A DNA stretch of 64,000 nucleotides, taken from NCBI GenBank assembly GCA_027620495.1, contig JAQCEA010000003.1, forward strand, positions 1 through 64,000, in the 5' to 3' direction. Shown here one piece after another: positions 63,874 through 64,000 of the stretch (position 1 is its first letter; each line of letters starts with the position of its first letter). The position numbers and the translations under genes were made by a program. Source of the stretch: Pseudomonadota bacterium (lineage in GTDB: Bacteria > Pseudomonadota > Alphaproteobacteria > Puniceispirillales > Puniceispirillaceae). The notes under the pieces were generated by a model. It searched no databases. It was given only the letters and a program-made list of their open reading frames with translations, and had not been told where the DNA came from.

Positions 63874-64000
63874 TATGACGGCTTTAAACCCACCTAAATT
63901 GCCATTATTCGTACCCGGCCACCGGGCTGATATTGCCCCAAAAGCCGCGGCGAGTGGCGCTGATATGGTGATTATTGATCTTGAAGATGCGGTGGCTGAA
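63874..64000 (+). CDS. HpcH/HpaI aldolase / citrate lyase beta (CitE-like), 5' part
   Basis: The first 42 codons of a gene cut by the window end: after MTALNPPKL comes PLFVPGHRADIAPKAAASGA then DMVIIDLEDAVAE, which match the start of CitE-like lyases, where the first strand loop binds CoA and the DLED motif is near the magnesium site. It follows the hydratase gene by 28 bp in the same operon and may be a citramalyl-CoA or beta-methylmalyl-CoA lyase. Confidence 0.8.

Noticed and set aside
1-64000. CRISPR arrays, tRNA or rRNA genes, insertion sequences, prophage genes
   Set aside because: I found no regularly spaced repeats, no tRNA-like arms in the gaps and no transposase, integrase or phage proteins.

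Overview
The window looks like accessory chromosome of a heterotrophic, probably marine alphaproteobacterium. The glxA/glxBCD/glnT block, the many NitT/TauT, tripartite tricarboxylate and polyamine-type importers, a non-pyrrolysine MttB protein, a DmdA/GcvT-like protein and a GC content that looks close to 50% would fit a SAR116-type (Puniceispirillales-like) genome. That assignment is inference; there is no rRNA or marker gene in the window to prove it. I see no tRNA, rRNA, CRISPR, insertion sequence or phage gene. Coding density is very high: every gap is under 300 bases.

Layout. 1-6.5 kb: a partial GlxA regulator diverges from an XRE-cupin regulator and the glxB-glxC-glxD-glnT operon (split glutamate-synthase-like enzyme plus a type III glutamine synthetase relative), followed by a DUF336 protein. 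6.5-11.6 kb (minus): a NitT/TauT ABC importer with two permeases and two fumarylacetoacetate hydrolase (FAH) family enzymes. 11.9-14.3 kb: GntR/FCD regulator, a third FAH enzyme and a TauE/SafE exporter. 14.3-19.7 kb (minus): tctC-tctB-tctA importer coupled to an LVIVD-repeat propeller protein and an alpha/beta hydrolase. 20.0-23.8 kb (plus): DapA-family lyase, PuuC-like aldehyde dehydrogenase and PuuB-like oxidase. 23.8-28.9 kb: MttB-family methyltransferase, arginine:glycine-type amidinotransferase, DmdA/GcvT-like protein and PaaG-like enoyl-CoA hydratase. 28.9-38 kb: Atm1-like exporter, DUF3108 protein, a creatinase-fold M24 protein without metal ligands and a polyamine-type ABC importer. 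38-49.3 kb: photolyase/cryptochrome, metallo-beta-lactamase protein, a three-gene glutamine synthetase-like/ALDH/iron-ADH operon, a divergent HupE/DUF4198 metal-uptake pair, a second PuuB-like oxidase and a DUF1989 protein. 49.3-55.3 kb (minus): beta-oxidation genes and metF, the latter divergent from a MetR-like regulator with a perfect MetR box. 56.4-64 kb: a signal-less NMT1-like protein, a ketopantoate-reductase-like protein, a TPP enzyme and a plus-strand operon of class III aminotransferase, MmgE/PrpD, MaoC-like hydratase and CitE-like lyase that runs off the end.

The common thread is scavenging of nitrogen- and methyl-rich small molecules. Amines appear to be taken up, gamma-glutamylated by glutamine-synthetase relatives (two kinds), oxidised by PuuB/PuuC-type enzymes or by alcohol and aldehyde dehydrogenases, and the methyl groups and carbon skeletons passed to C1-folate and CoA pathways. 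The best candidates for undescribed biology are the GS-ALDH-FeADH operon, the operator sequences shared by the NitT/TauT and tct operons, the guanidino-related gene set (amidinotransferase, creatinase-fold protein, DUF1989) and the PrpD-MaoC-CitE operon.
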